Below are positions 40,654 through 54,219 of a stretch of DNA of 64,000 bases, one piece after another. Location of the stretch: positions 62,001-126,000 of the forward strand of contig NW_004086713.1 of NCBI RefSeq assembly GCF_000220395.1. The letters are read 5' to 3'. The notes under the pieces are model-generated. The model did no database searches, had not been told where the DNA came from, and saw only the letters and a program-made list of their open reading frames with translations. Position 1 is the first letter of the stretch; every line of letters starts with the position of its first letter. The position numbers were made by a program, and so were the translations under genes. This DNA is from Ichthyophthirius multifiliis (Eukaryota > Ciliophora > Oligohymenophorea > Hymenostomatida).

Positions 40654-41950
40654 AAAAGTAAATTATAAATAAAAAAAGATATTATTATTTTATTAAAAAT
40701 ATATTAAATAATAATATTATTTAATTTTTATATTTTAAAAATATTTATTATGTAAACTATTATTTTCTTTTTTTTTTTTAGTATTTTATTTTTTTTTTTC
40801 ATAAACAAATTAATTATAAGTATGATATAATTGATAAAATTATTTATAAAGATAATTTTAAAATTTATAAATTAAAAATTAATAAATATACTTTTATTTT
40901 ATAATAATAAACAATTTATTAATTATGTGTATAATATATTTATTAAATTACTTTTTTAATTTTTTATTTTTATTTTTTATTAATTTTTAAATATTTTCTT
41001 CCTTCAATTATATACCAAATTTTTGAATATATTTTATTTATATGTTTCATTTGTAATATTAACTTTATACTATTTTTTCTTCTTCAAGTATTATATTCTT
41101 ATTATATATTATGATTTTCTCTTATTTATAGTTATCTCATACTTTTTTGCTTTTCTTTAACATAAAGTAGTGACATTAAGATTTTAAGTTATTTTAACTA
41201 TTTTTCGGTGATATTATTTCCCTAAATAGTTCAACAAATAGTAAAAAAGTTTTTATTGTTTTTAATTATATTTATTTTTTGGTTGTAATTTTATTTGATA
41301 TATATACTAGGTAATAATTTTATTTTATATGTTTTGAAGTTTTGCTATGCTTTTTTAAATGTTGTTTATTATTCAGTTTTATATTGTTTTTTTTTTTTAG
41401 TTTTCAAATATTTATTTATTTATATTATATTTACTTTATAAATTTAATATTTTTTCTTATATCTTTAAAAAATGTATTCATTAATCTTTAGTTTTAATTA
41501 TTAAATATTACATTTCTTTGTTTAAATTTAGGAAAATATAAAAACTCAATTTTTTGTTATCAGATGTTTTAATGTATCTAACTGTAATAAATAAAAATGA
41601 TAATGAAGTTAATAGTTATTAATACAATTAGTAAATTTATGTATAAAAAATATTTTAATAACTTATAAATTGTAAATAATACTTAATTTATAGCAATATA
41701 AAGAAAATTTATTTAAAATAATAATAATATTTATATGATGCTTTATATATATGTATATTTATTTATATAAAATTATAAACTTATTGCATATAATTTTAAA
41801 AATCAGAAAATAACTAATATAAAGTATTTTTTTTTTTTTGATATAATTAAAAAAATTATCATTATTTTAACAATTATTAAATTACTTTTATATTAAATAA
41901 GTGATATTTTATAAAATTTATTTAAAAGAAAAATAGAAATAAAGAAAAAT
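40654..41950. other. Intergenic region with possible minus-strand coding fragments
   Basis: AT-rich, but 41010-41260 carries more G/C. On the minus strand it gives short protein-like pieces (VELFREIISPKNSQNN, KYEITINKRKS, ending IFKNLVYN at the complement of 41004-41006) that need two frame changes to join. I recognise no family; it may be a small gene with errors or a remnant. Confidence 0.3.
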
Positions 41951-43402
41951 ATGAAAAAACAAGAAATATAATTTTCTAAGATTGAAAATGTGACCTAACC
42001 AATAATAAAAGTATAAAAAATAATTGAAACTTTATATTTATTACTAAAAAAATAAATAAAAAAATAAAAAAGTAAAAATTTAAATTATAAAAAAGCTAGG
42101 ATAGAATAAATGAAAATAAAATCGAATAAATTTTTTAAAAAATAATATATAAAGAAAATTTAGTATTTTCGCCTTCAAATAACAATAGTATTTGTATTAT
42201 TAATAAAGGTGATTCTAATTAAGATATATTAAAAAAAGATTATTAAAGGGATAATAGATAGTTAACAGTTATTTTTAACTTAATAACTTAGTTATATAAA
42301 TTTTATAAAATAATTACAAAAAATACACGGATATATGTTAAACTAACGAAATTTTAACACGATTAAATAGGAGATAAATCTGCTTTTTTTATAAAAAATT
42401 TTAAATAATAAAATATGATTTTTTTTTACAATTTAGAAAATTAATTATAATTTATAATAAGTAAAATTTAACAAATAATTCCTTTTGAAATCCCTGTTAT
42501 CAATCCAAACGGCTTAATAAGGAATTTATGGGACATTTTTATTGCATTGATAATAATAATAGTGAATTTCGAAATAAGTTTAATTCTTTTTTTTGATTAA
42601 AATGCTAAATAATAGATTATAGATTATTAGTTAATTTTATTTTTGCTTCTTATTGATATTTTCGTTAATTTTAATACTGGAAAATTTGAGAAAGGAAAAC
42701 TTATAAAAAGTAGAAGTAAAATTTCAATAAAATATTTAAAATCTTTTTTTTTAATTGATATTATTACAGTTTTACCTTTGGCAAATCTTATTTATAATAT
42801 TAATATTTTTAAAATTATTTAAAAAGATTATTTTTGTATCCTTTTTTTTCTAAAATTGCTTCAATTAAATAATATATTGGAAAAAATGGCTTTTTATTTA
42901 AGCTTTTAAAGAAATTGTAAAAATATTGTTGATTTAATAAAACTTTTGTTAATAATTATCTTTGTAGCACATGTTTTTGCTTGTCTATGGCATGGATTAG
43001 GTCTTTATTAAATTAAGTACTTAAATAAATAAAATAATACATGGCTCCATAATAAAAACTTAACTTAATCTTCAATCTAAGATAGATATATTTACTCTTT
43101 TTATTTCCTTGCGGCAACTATGATTACTGTAGGATATGGGGATGTAACACCTTAGAATTCTATGGAATGCACTTTTGTAGTTATTACGATGATTTTTACA
43201 GGAATGGTATATGCTTATAGTTTAAATTCTATTGGAAATATTATATAAAATATTAATAAATCAAATATTAATTTTAAAGAAGATATGGAAACAATTCATA
43301 CTTTTATGAGAGATGAAAATGTAAATTCAGAACTAAGAGTTAGAATTACGAATTATTTATAATATTTATATAAGGTAAAAAATTATATAAATATATAGAT
43401 AA

Positions 43403-43453
<51 letters not shown>

Positions 43454-44882
43454 ATATTATATTTATATATTATTTTACTCCATATTTTATTCAAAACAGG
43501 AAACTAATACTATTAGATAAGAAAAAGAAAATTAAGTTTTAGAAAAAATATCAAAAAATTTAAAATATGATTTGATTTAAGAAATTTAAGGGAAATATTT
43601 AAAATAAATTCCTTAAATTTATTGCCTTTAATCCCGAAGTGAAATTATTTAAATTATGGAAGAAATTTTATTTTCACCTGGTGAAATTATTTACGGGTAA
43701 GATAGGTTGGATGATTGTTCGTTCTATTATTTAGTAAAGGGAGAAGTGAAGATTTATTAATAATAAATAGAATTTAATAAGAAATAATTATTAAAAGTTA
43801 TATAAAAAAAGGAACATTTTGGGAATTTCTCATTTATAACTGGAAGATCGAGAGAAAACACAGCCCAAGCTTCCGATTTTTGTCGTGTTTATAAAATAAA
43901 TAGAACGAAGTTTATTGAAATAGTTAACAAAAATGTTTAAGATTGGGAAATATTTTAAATGTATAAAGAATCACTTATTTTTAATAATTAATACAAAAAA
44001 TATATTTTTCCATGTATAGTATGTAATTAAGAAGGACATTAACCATAAAATTGCTTTAAAATACACTTTACAGTATCGAAAAATATAGTAATTAATAAAA
44101 ACTAGATATCAAAAGCTATTTGTAATAGAAGTTAATATGAAAGAAGAGATTTTAAATTTTAAACACTTTTTTAAAAATATGAGTGTTTTGAAGGAGCTGT
44201 GGATATTCTTTAAGATGAAAAATATATTTAAATTTTGGAAAATTTAGAATAGTCAATGAGTGAAAGTTAATACTAAAGTTATTTATAGCATCTAGATTTT
44301 TTAGATAATGAAGAAAATAAAATTTTATAAATTTAATTAGGTAATTTAGGTAATTAATAATTATAATAGAATTATAAATAAGATTTTTTAAATGAGGAAT
44401 TTAAATAGGATAGTTTAATAAATGGGAGTTAAATTTAATATGATGATGATATTAAAAAATAAGATACTAATAATCAAAACTTAGGAGTAGATTCTTTAGA
44501 TTATAATAAGTCATGTGAATATTATAATGAAAAAATAAACTTAGAAGATAATGAGTAAGAGAATAAAAAAGAAAATACTAGTATTGAAGATATAAAAATA
44601 TAATAAAATACAGATTAAATATAAAAAAACTTTTTTGAATATAATAGAAATTAAATAAATAATAAAAAATAGGTATCATTTAATCCTGAAGCGATATTTA
44701 TCAAAATGAGTTAAGTTGATTTAAGTTTTGAATAAGGAAGTTTATAAAAAACAGATAATAATGATGATTTTTATTCATATTAAAATTATATGAGTAGTGA
44801 TAGAATAAATATTCAATAACAGAAAAATGAAAAATTAGAAAATGATAAAAGTAAAATAAATAATGATAATGTAAATAAAAAA

Positions 44883-44923
<41 letters not shown>

Positions 44924-45735
44924 GTAATAATAGTAATAATAATAATATATATAATTGTGAATATGCAAAAACATAAAAATAAATGCCTACTTATCTTTCG
45001 AATAATTAAATTTCTATGAATATATAAAGTTTTAAATAAATAATCCCTTTAAAGAAAAATTTATAAAGAAGTTTTACTTTAATTTATTAATCTTAAAATT
45101 ATTAATAATAAAATAAAAATTTAGACTCTATTTAAAGGCTTTAAAAATTTTAAAAAATTGAAAAATAAATTGTTTAGGTGGAAAATAATAAAATAAATTC
45201 GAAAATAAATGATATTTCTAGACGTTCTTATAAGAAAATATCTTACATTTAGAAACAAAAATAATTAAATAATATTAAATATGATAAAAATGGCAATATT
45301 TTATAGCCTGTTTCTGAAGGATCTATAAGTACTCCTTTCCGTATTTTTAAAAATAATACAATTATTCCAAAAAATATTAAATTCGACAATAAAAAAAATT
45401 AATAATAGTAAATATTTGATATAATTTAAGAAAAAAAAAATACTTTTGATGATACTTAATTTTTTGATAATAAAAATTAATTTTTTAGCGTTTTTTTATT
45501 TGATAATTTAAAAATTTTCGAATTCTATTATCCAAGGTTTAATGCAGATAAAATATTTGATGTTATTAATTAAAAAATACCTTCAAACAATAAAAAAAAA
45601 CATATTTTATTTAAAAAAAGAAAGCATTTGTTAAATCATAATTTTATTTCTAAATTTTATTAAAATAAAAGATTAAGTAATAAAAATTTGATTAAAAAAA
45701 GTTTAAATAATGTAAAGAATTTTCAAACTTAATGA
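41951..45735 (+). CDS. Cyclic-nucleotide-binding-domain K+ channel (EAG/CNG/HCN-like)
   Basis: A six-TM channel: S1 LWDIFIALIIIIVNFEISLI, S2 ILFLLLIDIFVNFNTGKFEK, S3 FFLIDIITVLPLANLIY, a poorly charged S4, S5 LLLIIIFVAHVFACLWHGLG, pore FYFLAATMITVGYGDVTPQN with the K+ filter TVGYGD, and S6. One intron (43375-43499) precedes the C-linker. The cyclic-nucleotide-binding fold follows: EILFSPGEIIYGQD, YYLVKGEVKIY, KKEHFGNFSFITG, ENTAQASDFCRVYKI. Next comes a zinc-knuckle pattern CIVCNQEGHQPQNC (44013-44054), then about 550 residues of Gln/Asn-rich tail ending KSLNNVKNFQT. Frame changes occur near 42135 and at the (TAA)n tract at 44880. Plasma or ciliary membrane K+ conductance is the likely role. 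Confidence 0.9.
44885..44946 (+). repeat. (TAA/TAG)n tract in the channel tail
   Basis: A trinucleotide tract that encodes poly-Gln in the upstream frame and poly-Asn/Ser in the downstream frame. The open frame changes across it. Confidence 0.9.
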
Positions 45736-46429
45736 CTAATTTTTTTGAAATATAGTTATCTTAATACTAAATATACATATATATATATTTTAATTTATAA
45801 TATATTTTAATATTTAATAATTAACTAATAATGTATTTTATTTATTTAATTTATATAAAGAATATATATTTATTAATGTATATTTATTTGAATTAAATAA
45901 TTTAAAAATTATTATCTATATTATAAAAAAATAATATATTATTATATTAAATATATTAAAATATGCAATATTTTAACTTTTAGAAATATTTATTGAATTT
46001 AAAATATTTTTACTATTAAATACAAAATAAATAAATAACATATTATATTTTTTTTAAGATTTATTATTATTATATATATATTTATCTTAACGATGTAAAA
46101 TAAATATATTTTTAAATTTATAAAATTATATTTCGTTTATTATTTATTTAATATTACTTTTTAATTTTTCAAAAATCTTAACTTTAATTAGTAAATGTTT
46201 GCGCATAATTATTTTTAAAGACTATTTTTATAATTATATAAAATATTAAACCTAAATTTTATTTTTTAACAACTTTTAAATATATAGAACAATTAAAAAA
46301 AAAAAAAAATTAAAAAAAAAATAACAAAAATTTAAAAAAATAAAAATAATAAATAATATTTTTTTTAATAAAAAAAAAAAAAAAATATACAAAATTTATA
46401 TATAATAATAATAAATACCTATAATAAAA
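45736..46429. other. Intergenic spacer
   Basis: About 690 bases of A/T-rich DNA; no gene or structure recognised. Confidence 0.6.
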
Positions 46430-49400
46430 ATGTTTATTATGCTAGGAAATAGAGGAAAATTAGCAATCGATGAATCGAAATGGGAATAATTTGAGAAAAA
46501 AGTAAAAACAGCAACATATAGCTTAATGCACGACTTATTACAATCAAGTGTAGTATCTCCGTTTTTATATAAAATATTAATTTTAATTGAATCTTTTTAA
46601 ATAATATATTATTCTATTCATCCTTAATTATCTTTTTTATGGGATTCAAGTATAACAAATATAGTTTAATAGGCTTTTAAATATTTTTAAATAAATGGAA
46701 TAATCTCAGATGGATAAAATGAAGTAAAAAATAAAATATATATATTTTTCTTTTTATCAATTTTTGTTTTAATTTTAATATTTTTTTATGAATCACAATA
46801 ATCAAAAAAAAACAAATAAAAATATGGAGATATTTATTTTAATTGAATAAAAAAAAATATATATAAATATATATAAATATATATATATTTAAATATATTT
46901 ATGCATTATATTTTTTTTTTTATATTTATATTTATTTATTAGTTAATATTAGCTATTTTATATTTTGTATGCTTTGTTTAATTATTTATGCTTTTTCTTT
47001 TTATATTTGCTTTAGTTTAAAGTGCTTAAAAGCATAAAAAAGCATCTACATTCTCCATTTATTGTACAAAACTACTATCTGGATACGGAATATTATTAAA
47101 TACAATAGGAATAATTCCTTTTTTTAATATAATGATAATTATTTTATATTGTGATTCATCATCAAAAGTTACCTAAAATTTAGATTGTTATTCTGGACTT
47201 TTTTTCATTCATTTTTCAGCAGCAGTTTTTTGTCTTATTTTGCTCTTTTTTTTTACTCTCCTTTTTATTAGACTTTATATAGATTTAAATCCATGCTCTC
47301 ACCTGCCTTTTGCATGTTCTTAGTCAAAGTATTCCCTAATAAAACTTGGTTTAAAATTAATTTTGCCAATATATATTACTTTTGATTGGAAAAGTTCCTT
47401 AGATAAGGTTTTTATTGTTCTTTTAGTAGTTTTTAATCTGATAGTATGTGCCTAAGGGTATTTGACACCTCCTGTATATAATACGGGTGTATAAATAGTG
47501 ATTATTATTCTAGATTCGAGTGTTTTGTGGATTTCGTGTTGTGCTTTGATTTCTGGTTTAATTGATAACGGATAAGTAGGACTACTTTATATGGGTTTAG
47601 GAATTCCTTTGATTTCCATAGTATATTATAGTTTAATAAAATGCCGAGATCAATCCTTTTTGACTAAATAGGTAAGAAATTTCAAAAAAGAGACTGAATT
47701 GGAATAATATATTAATATATTGATAAATTTAATAGAGAATAGGGAAAAAGCAGAACAGAGAATTCAATTAGAAGGGGTGTTAAAATTCCATATTAAAAAT
47801 TGTAATAAATAACAGGATTAGTGTGATTGTTAAAATATTGCAAATTAAAAAGAAGAAGATGGAAATAATGGAGTTTCAGTTAATTCTTCAAGAAAATGGT
47901 ATATATTTGTATATAGTATTTTATTGGATGGGTTTGAAAAATTCCAGAAAAGTGCAAGATTGCATTTATTACATGCCTATATTTAATAGGGAAAATTATA
48001 GAATAAATTCAAGTCTTTGTTTGAATTAATGATTACTGAGGAGTCTAAGCCTAATTTGTAGGAGGAGTTTTCAATATATAGGTATAAGCATTTGATAGAA
48101 GAAGAAATGATAGAGAATGATACGAGAGGGTAGGAGACTAAGGGGGTAGAAGTGAATAATATTGTTGCTTTTTAGAATAGATTTGTCATATTTTTGGCAG
48201 CTATTGAGAAGTCAGTGACATTTCATTTGGAATTTTGGAGCAAATTGTTAGAAGACTCACCTGATATATAAAAATTGCTGAGTTTAGGGAGTAAAATTAC
48301 TAATACAGTAGAACATACAGCGGAATTATATACGAAGTTGTAAGATATGAACCCAAATCATATAAAGTGTTTAGAGATATATGGTTATTTCCTAAAAGAT
48401 ATAGTAAATGATGATCAAGAAGGTACCAGAGTTATAGAAAAAGCAGAATATGTAGCCAAAAGTAATTAGGCAAATAAATAATTTGTAGACGCAGATAAAA
48501 TAAAATATGGAGAAAATTCAAACACATGCATAATAACAGTATCTGGGAATATAAATTCGATAGGTATATTAACAAATTCTAACAATGAAGTAACTAGGTA
48601 TATAAAATTATAAATATATATATATATATATTTATGTTTTATATATATGTTAAATTATTTTTCATTTATTGTTTTTTAGGATATTAGGTTATTAAAAAAA
48701 TGAAATAATAGATTAAAATATTAGCAGAATTATGCCTAAAGTATATGGCGATTTACATGATAAACTGATGTATAGATATTTAAATACGTCAGAACCAAAA
48801 GTTATTGGTTAGGAAAGAACTGTAATGTGTTAAAATAAACTCGGTTATTTAGTTCCTTGTAGTCTATTGATAAAAGTATTACCTAATTTAGACGAAGGTA
48901 TTTAAATTGTAGGATTTATTAAGGAATTAGATGGTATATCTATTAAAGTTAACTAGATAGAGAAGAAGTAATCCATTATTTAATATATAGGGAAGATAAT
49001 TTATAGATTTAAGGCGTAACTTAGTCTTGTCATACTTCTTTTGGCATTCCCGCTTAATTAATGTATGGAAACGCATCTAATACTCCAGAATTTACTATAG
49101 ATTCAATTGCTCCAGGTATTATAGATCCAAAAAATTTAGAAGAATTAAAAAGTCCTTAAGGGTTGATTGTATAGATTAATACTACATTTATTTAATAAAA
49201 TTTCCTCATCGATGAAGATGAGGAAGATTAAGATTTTAATAATATTAATAATAATGAATATGTAGATAAATAGGGAAATTCAGGATACGGTAATGAGGAA
49301 GACTATGAAAATTAAGATGATATCTAGTAGTAATAGTAGTATTAATAGTAGTATTAATAGTAGTAGTAATAGTAATAGTAATAGTAATAGTAATAGTAAT

Positions 49401-51697
49401 AGTAGTAATAAGGAGAAAATATGGGGGATGGTAAAAAAAGTAAGTACAGAAAAACTAATATTAGGGTAAATTTGTAGGAAGAAGCTGAATATGGAGAAGG
49501 GTTTAAAATTATTACTATTAAGTTTATTGAAGCGGATGAGAATGATGAGAATGTTTATAAATAAAAATCAGCTAATATTGATAATTAAGAGGAAAAATAA
49601 GAGTAAGAATAGGAAGAGAAAATTTAAAATAATCAAGATGAACATCGAAATGATATCGAAGATGAGGGTTCTAATGTCTCCGGAGCTTCCTTAAATGAAG
49701 ATATGAGACATTTGAAAGATTTTAAAGCACTTATATCAGAAAAAACAGTCCCGAAATCTATAAAAATCTTAAAAAGAACTGTCTTTTTATTACTTATAAT
49801 TGTTTGTGCACTAACAGGAACTGACTTAGGTTATAAATTAAAAGAATAAAGTGATATATAAGAAGGTGTTGATGCTATAAATTATGCTTATATGAGACCT
49901 AATTTAATGGAAGAAGTTAATTATTATTCAAGAAAATTATAAATATTAGGATTGTAAATAAGATTATATATAAAAATAATATATATTTTTATATATATTA
50001 TTTTGATAGTGGCAAATTACTAGAACCTGCATTAAAATTACCTTAAAATGCTGCTTAAATTACTAAATTTGAAAATCTTTATAAATATTATTTAGAATTA
50101 TATGTTAAATAATTATAAGATATTTAATTTAACGTTATTAGATCAGAAATAAAAATGGAAGCTAGAATGAATTATGTTGCTAATGATACTTTATATAATA
50201 CAGTTTTTTAATTATAAAATAAAGCTACAGATACTGAATAAAAAGTATATACTGATGCTATTTTTTAATTCATTACAAGTGCATCATCTTTAAAAAGCGC
50301 TAATTTAGATAATTTTGTAATAAATATTTAAATAATTATATATATATATGTATATAGAAAGCTTCTTAAAGTCCATTTATAGATTCGACTTAAAAATTTT
50401 TTTTTTTTGTAAGAGAAAATGGGCTTTATGTATATAGAGATGCTGCATTTGTTATTGCTATGACATTTTATGATTTTTATTATAATTTAACTTCTAATTC
50501 GGAATTAACTTTTAAAATAATTATGATTATTGGAATTATTTTCCTCTTACTTTCTTAAGTTATTTTAATTCCTATCGTTTTTTAAGTCATTAAAACAAAC
50601 AATAGAGTGCTTTCGCTTTTTGGATATATTCCAATTTAAGAGATTCGAGAATTATCATAGAGATGTGAAAAGTTTATTTAAGATTTTCTTTCTTAGGAAG
50701 CTAATGAGAATAAAAGTGATAAAAATGATGAAAACTCGTAATCGAATGATAAGCCTAAAAAATAAACACAAGGTGCAAACAAAGTAAACGGAGTTTATGA
50801 ATTAAATAATGAAGAAGGATTTGAATAAAAAGATTAAAATTAATAATAAGAACCTATAAGTAATAATTAGTTGAGAATTCCGCCAGGAAATCCAAATATT
50901 AAGGGTAATTTAATGAGTAGTATAGGATAAAATTCGGGATTGCAAAAAACGGAAAAAAATAAAGTTATTGAGAAGAAGAAATAAGAAGAAAATAATAAAG
51001 AAAACTTAAAAAATTAAGAAGAATAAGAAGATTATGAAAATTCAAGGAGTGCAAAATTATTAAATTAAAAAGATAATAATAAAAAAATAGTTATTGTATA
51101 GTTTTCTTTTATTGCTATTATATTTATTACATTCTTTGTTGTACATTATATTTTACAAATATAATTTTTAGATGATGTTAAATAAGTTTTAGAACACTTA
51201 TAATTGATATCTATGAGACCAACATATTTAAAGTATATATATATTTAAAATTATTATATATTTAATAAATATATATATATATATAAATATATATTTATAT
51301 ATTTAAATAATTATTAATATATTATATAAATTTTAATATTTATAAATATTTATTTTTAATTTAGATATAATATGCTTTTTACTTTAGAAGAAATAGCTTC
51401 TAAATAAAAAATTATATATTAAAGTATAAATTTAAGAGATAGATATACTGATTTAGTTTATGATAATGAAAAAAAAGTATATTAAAGTTTTAAAAAAGAA
51501 TATCCTGCAGCTTTTAAATCATATTTAAAATAATTTATGAATATTGATTCATCAAATATTTGTGGTAATGTTACTGCTATTACAGACATTAGTAAATGTG
51601 AAGGAATATTTAGTGGAATATTAAAAAGAGGTTTAAGAACATCTGTTGTATCATTTACTGAAAGTAATATAATTTAATATAAAAATATATAAAAATA

Positions 51698-51754
<57 letters not shown>

Positions 51755-52173
51755 ATATATAAATATATTAATCATATAAAATATTAGCATTAAGAGATAT
51801 ATCATCTAAATTTTGGTAAAATACTGATGCAAATAGTTAAGAAACTAGTTTAAATAGTGTTGATTTTAAAACAATAGAAGATGGACTTTTATTTATTGTT
51901 CCTGCTATGATGGAATTAAACGAAAAATTTTTATCAGATATAAAAACTTTTCTAGATGATAGAAGTAGATTTGAAACAATTCTATTTAGTGTATTTATAG
52001 CTGTAGTTTTAGGAGTTTTTTTTATTATTTGGCTACCATATCTTAAAAGTCTAAGTATTAAAATATGGAGAACAAAAGGTATGCTAAATATGATACCAAT
52101 GGAAGTTATTACAAAACATGAATCACTTAAAAATGCTTTTATATCAGGAGATATTTTATAAGCTGTTAAATGA
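46430..52173 (+). CDS. Multi-pass membrane protein with PAS-like domain (ciliate TmcB/TmcC-like family)
   Basis: The N-terminal third has many TM helices (for example YIFFFLSIFVLILIFFY, LAILYFVCFVQLFMLFLFIF, VFCLILLFFFTLLFIRLYID, IVIIILDSSVLWISCCALIS). A cytosolic helical region follows (LDGFEKFQKSARLHLLHAYI, then FWSKLLEDSPDIQKL). A PAS-like fold comes next: NTCIITVSGNINSIGILTNS, then RILGYQKNEIIDQNISRIMP, HDKLMYRYL. After a Gln tract, further TM helices (RTVFLLLIIVCALTG, IIGIIFLLLSQVILIPIVFQ, IVQFSFIAIIFITFFVVHYI, TILFSVFIAVVLGVFFIIWL) flank extracytosolic loops; it ends KNAFISGDILQAVK. This architecture fits a large ciliate family annotated TmcB/TmcC-like; function unknown, possibly sensing. 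A frame change lies near 48955. Confidence 0.75.
49324..49410 (+). repeat. TAG/TAA polyglutamine tract
   Basis: About 29 codons, nearly all TAG or TAA, encode poly-Gln in the membrane protein. It is direct evidence that neither codon stops translation here. Confidence 0.9.
51703..51749 (+). repeat. (TA)n tract in an intron
   Basis: About 47 bases of alternating TA within the last intron of the PAS/TM gene, before ILALRDISSKFW. Confidence 0.88.
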
Positions 52174-52886
52174 TAAATATTATTATTATAGTAAATAAAA
52201 AAATATAAATATAAATATAAATATAAATATAAATATAAATATAAATATAACAATAAAATTATTAAGATATATTAAATTATTATTATAATTTTTAATTTTT
52301 ATTTATTTTTAATTTATAATTTTCTTACTCATTTTTTAAAATTTTATTTATGATTATTTTCTTTATATTATTTTTATTTATTTTTTACCACTATTTAATT
52401 TTAATATGTATTTTTTTTTATATTATTATAATTTATTTTAAATCATAATACTTTATCTTCAATTTTTTTTAATCTTTTTTATATATGATGATTTTCTTTA
52501 CAAAATAATACAATCTTTTTTTAATTTTTTATTTTTTTTTATTTTTTATTTTTATATTTTTTTTTATTTTTTCCTATTTATATTATATATTTTTTTTAGT
52601 CATATTAATATTTTTTTTTTACTTTTGCTAATCTTAAAATAAAATTTAATAATGGTTTTTTTATTTTATTGCTTTTAAATATTTTTATATTTGTATTTAT
52701 TTTTATTTTTTGAGCTATAATATTTTTTCATATAAGTAAAATTAATATACGTTGATATATTAATAATTTATTTATTTAAAAAAAAAAATTAAATATTATA
52801 TTTTAATATATATAAATGTTAAATTTTTTAAAACAATTAAAAATTATTTAAATTTAATAAACAATAAATAATAAACATTATTTTTT
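52174..52886. other. Convergent intergenic region
   Basis: About 700 bases of A/T-rich DNA between the PAS/TM gene (+) and the next minus-strand gene, containing the hexamer tract. Nothing else seen. Confidence 0.6.
52201..52250. repeat. (AAATAT)n hexamer microsatellite
   Basis: About eight copies of a six-base unit in the 3' flank of the PAS/TM gene, 30 bases beyond its TG st op codon region. Confidence 0.9.
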
Positions 52887-54039
52887 TCAAATATTAATAT
52901 TTTTGAAAATTTCATTATTATTTTATATTAATTTTAAAAACTGATCGACTTAATTTTTTAAATTTAAAAAATCAAAATCTTAATTAGGATGTTATTATTG
53001 ATTAGAATTACTTAAAAATGGCTAATCAAGTGTTTCTTCCTCAATTTATTTATTTTATAAATCTTAATTTTTATTAATATTTGTATATTAATTATAAGAA
53101 TTTTTATTATCTAAAGACATGTTATTATAATTTCCCTTATTATTATTAGCAATCAAATCTAAATTTTCATTATTACCTTTTTAAATATTATATAATTATT
53201 TAAAAATATTAATATTATTAAGACTTATATTATATAGTGATTACTTTCGCTGTTCGTAGTGGTAAAAAATTAAGCAATTTTTTAATTATTAAGTTTAATT
53301 GTATTTCCGTTTCTATTGTTTTTTACAGAAAGTTATTACTAAAATTAATTAAATTATTAAGATTTTGTTAAAATTTCTTCCTAAAAATTTTAATTTTATT
53401 ATTTAAAAGGAGGAGATTGACAAGAACTTTTTATACTTTAATAAAATTAATTACTTTATGTAGTTTTCATTACTTTAATTTTTTCCTTGTTTTGAGAGCT
53501 TCTTTCATACCTTTATATTGATGAGGATGGCGTTTTTATTTTTATTTCAGTTTCTTCTTATTTAGTTATTATTTATTAATGATGATTATGTCTTAATAAA
53601 TCAAGTCTAAAGGATGATATAGGTACTACTTTGATACTTATGCTTTCTTTTTATTTTGCACTATAATTGATGCCTTATTGAGTTGAATTTTCACATGGTA
53701 TATTGGTTTATCTTTGTTGCTAGTTTTATTCTTTTTTATTCTTTTTATTTTATTTTTTTTAGGAATTTTTTTTTAAATTTAAAAATTTTAATTAGGCCTG
53801 AATGCTTATTTTTTAAAAAAAAATACTTGCTTTTCTTTATTTGACTATAGGTTTAAACTGAAATATGCTTGCGTTTTGTTTTAATTAAAAGGATTTAAAA
53901 GAGTTTTGAAAAAATACCATTCTTCTATTAATGTTTTTGTTTTAACTATTTCTTAGTCTCGAGAAATATGCTCTATAAAATATTGGAATAATTAAATTAA
54001 TGTTTCATGAAAAGGAACGGTTTATTCTTTTGATGTCAT
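52887..54039 (-). CDS. Hypothetical Q/N-rich protein
   Basis: ATG at 54039 starts MTSKEQTVPFHETLIQLFQY, followed by an ordered-looking N-terminal part (FIEHISRDQEIVKTKTLIEE, WYFFKTLLNPF) and a basic stretch. The C-terminal half is Ser/Asn/Gln-rich and ends NQDFDFLNLKNQVDQFLK.. at TGA (complement of 52887-52889). Two frame changes (within NKK/EETEIKIK and before NENLDLIANNNKG) are needed, each as if one base were missing. No domain recognised. The first ~60 residues are the best target for remote homology. Confidence 0.55.
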
Positions 54040-54219
54040 TTTTTTTTATAAATTTTTAATTAATTTTTTTGTTTTTTTTTATAAAATTTTATTAATTTTT
54101 TTTTTTTTTTAAATATATAAAATTTTCTTGTTTTTTATGTTTTTAATTAATTTTTATAAAAGTATTAAAAATAATAAAAAATAAATGAAATTTTTGCATT
54201 TATTTAAATAATATATTAT

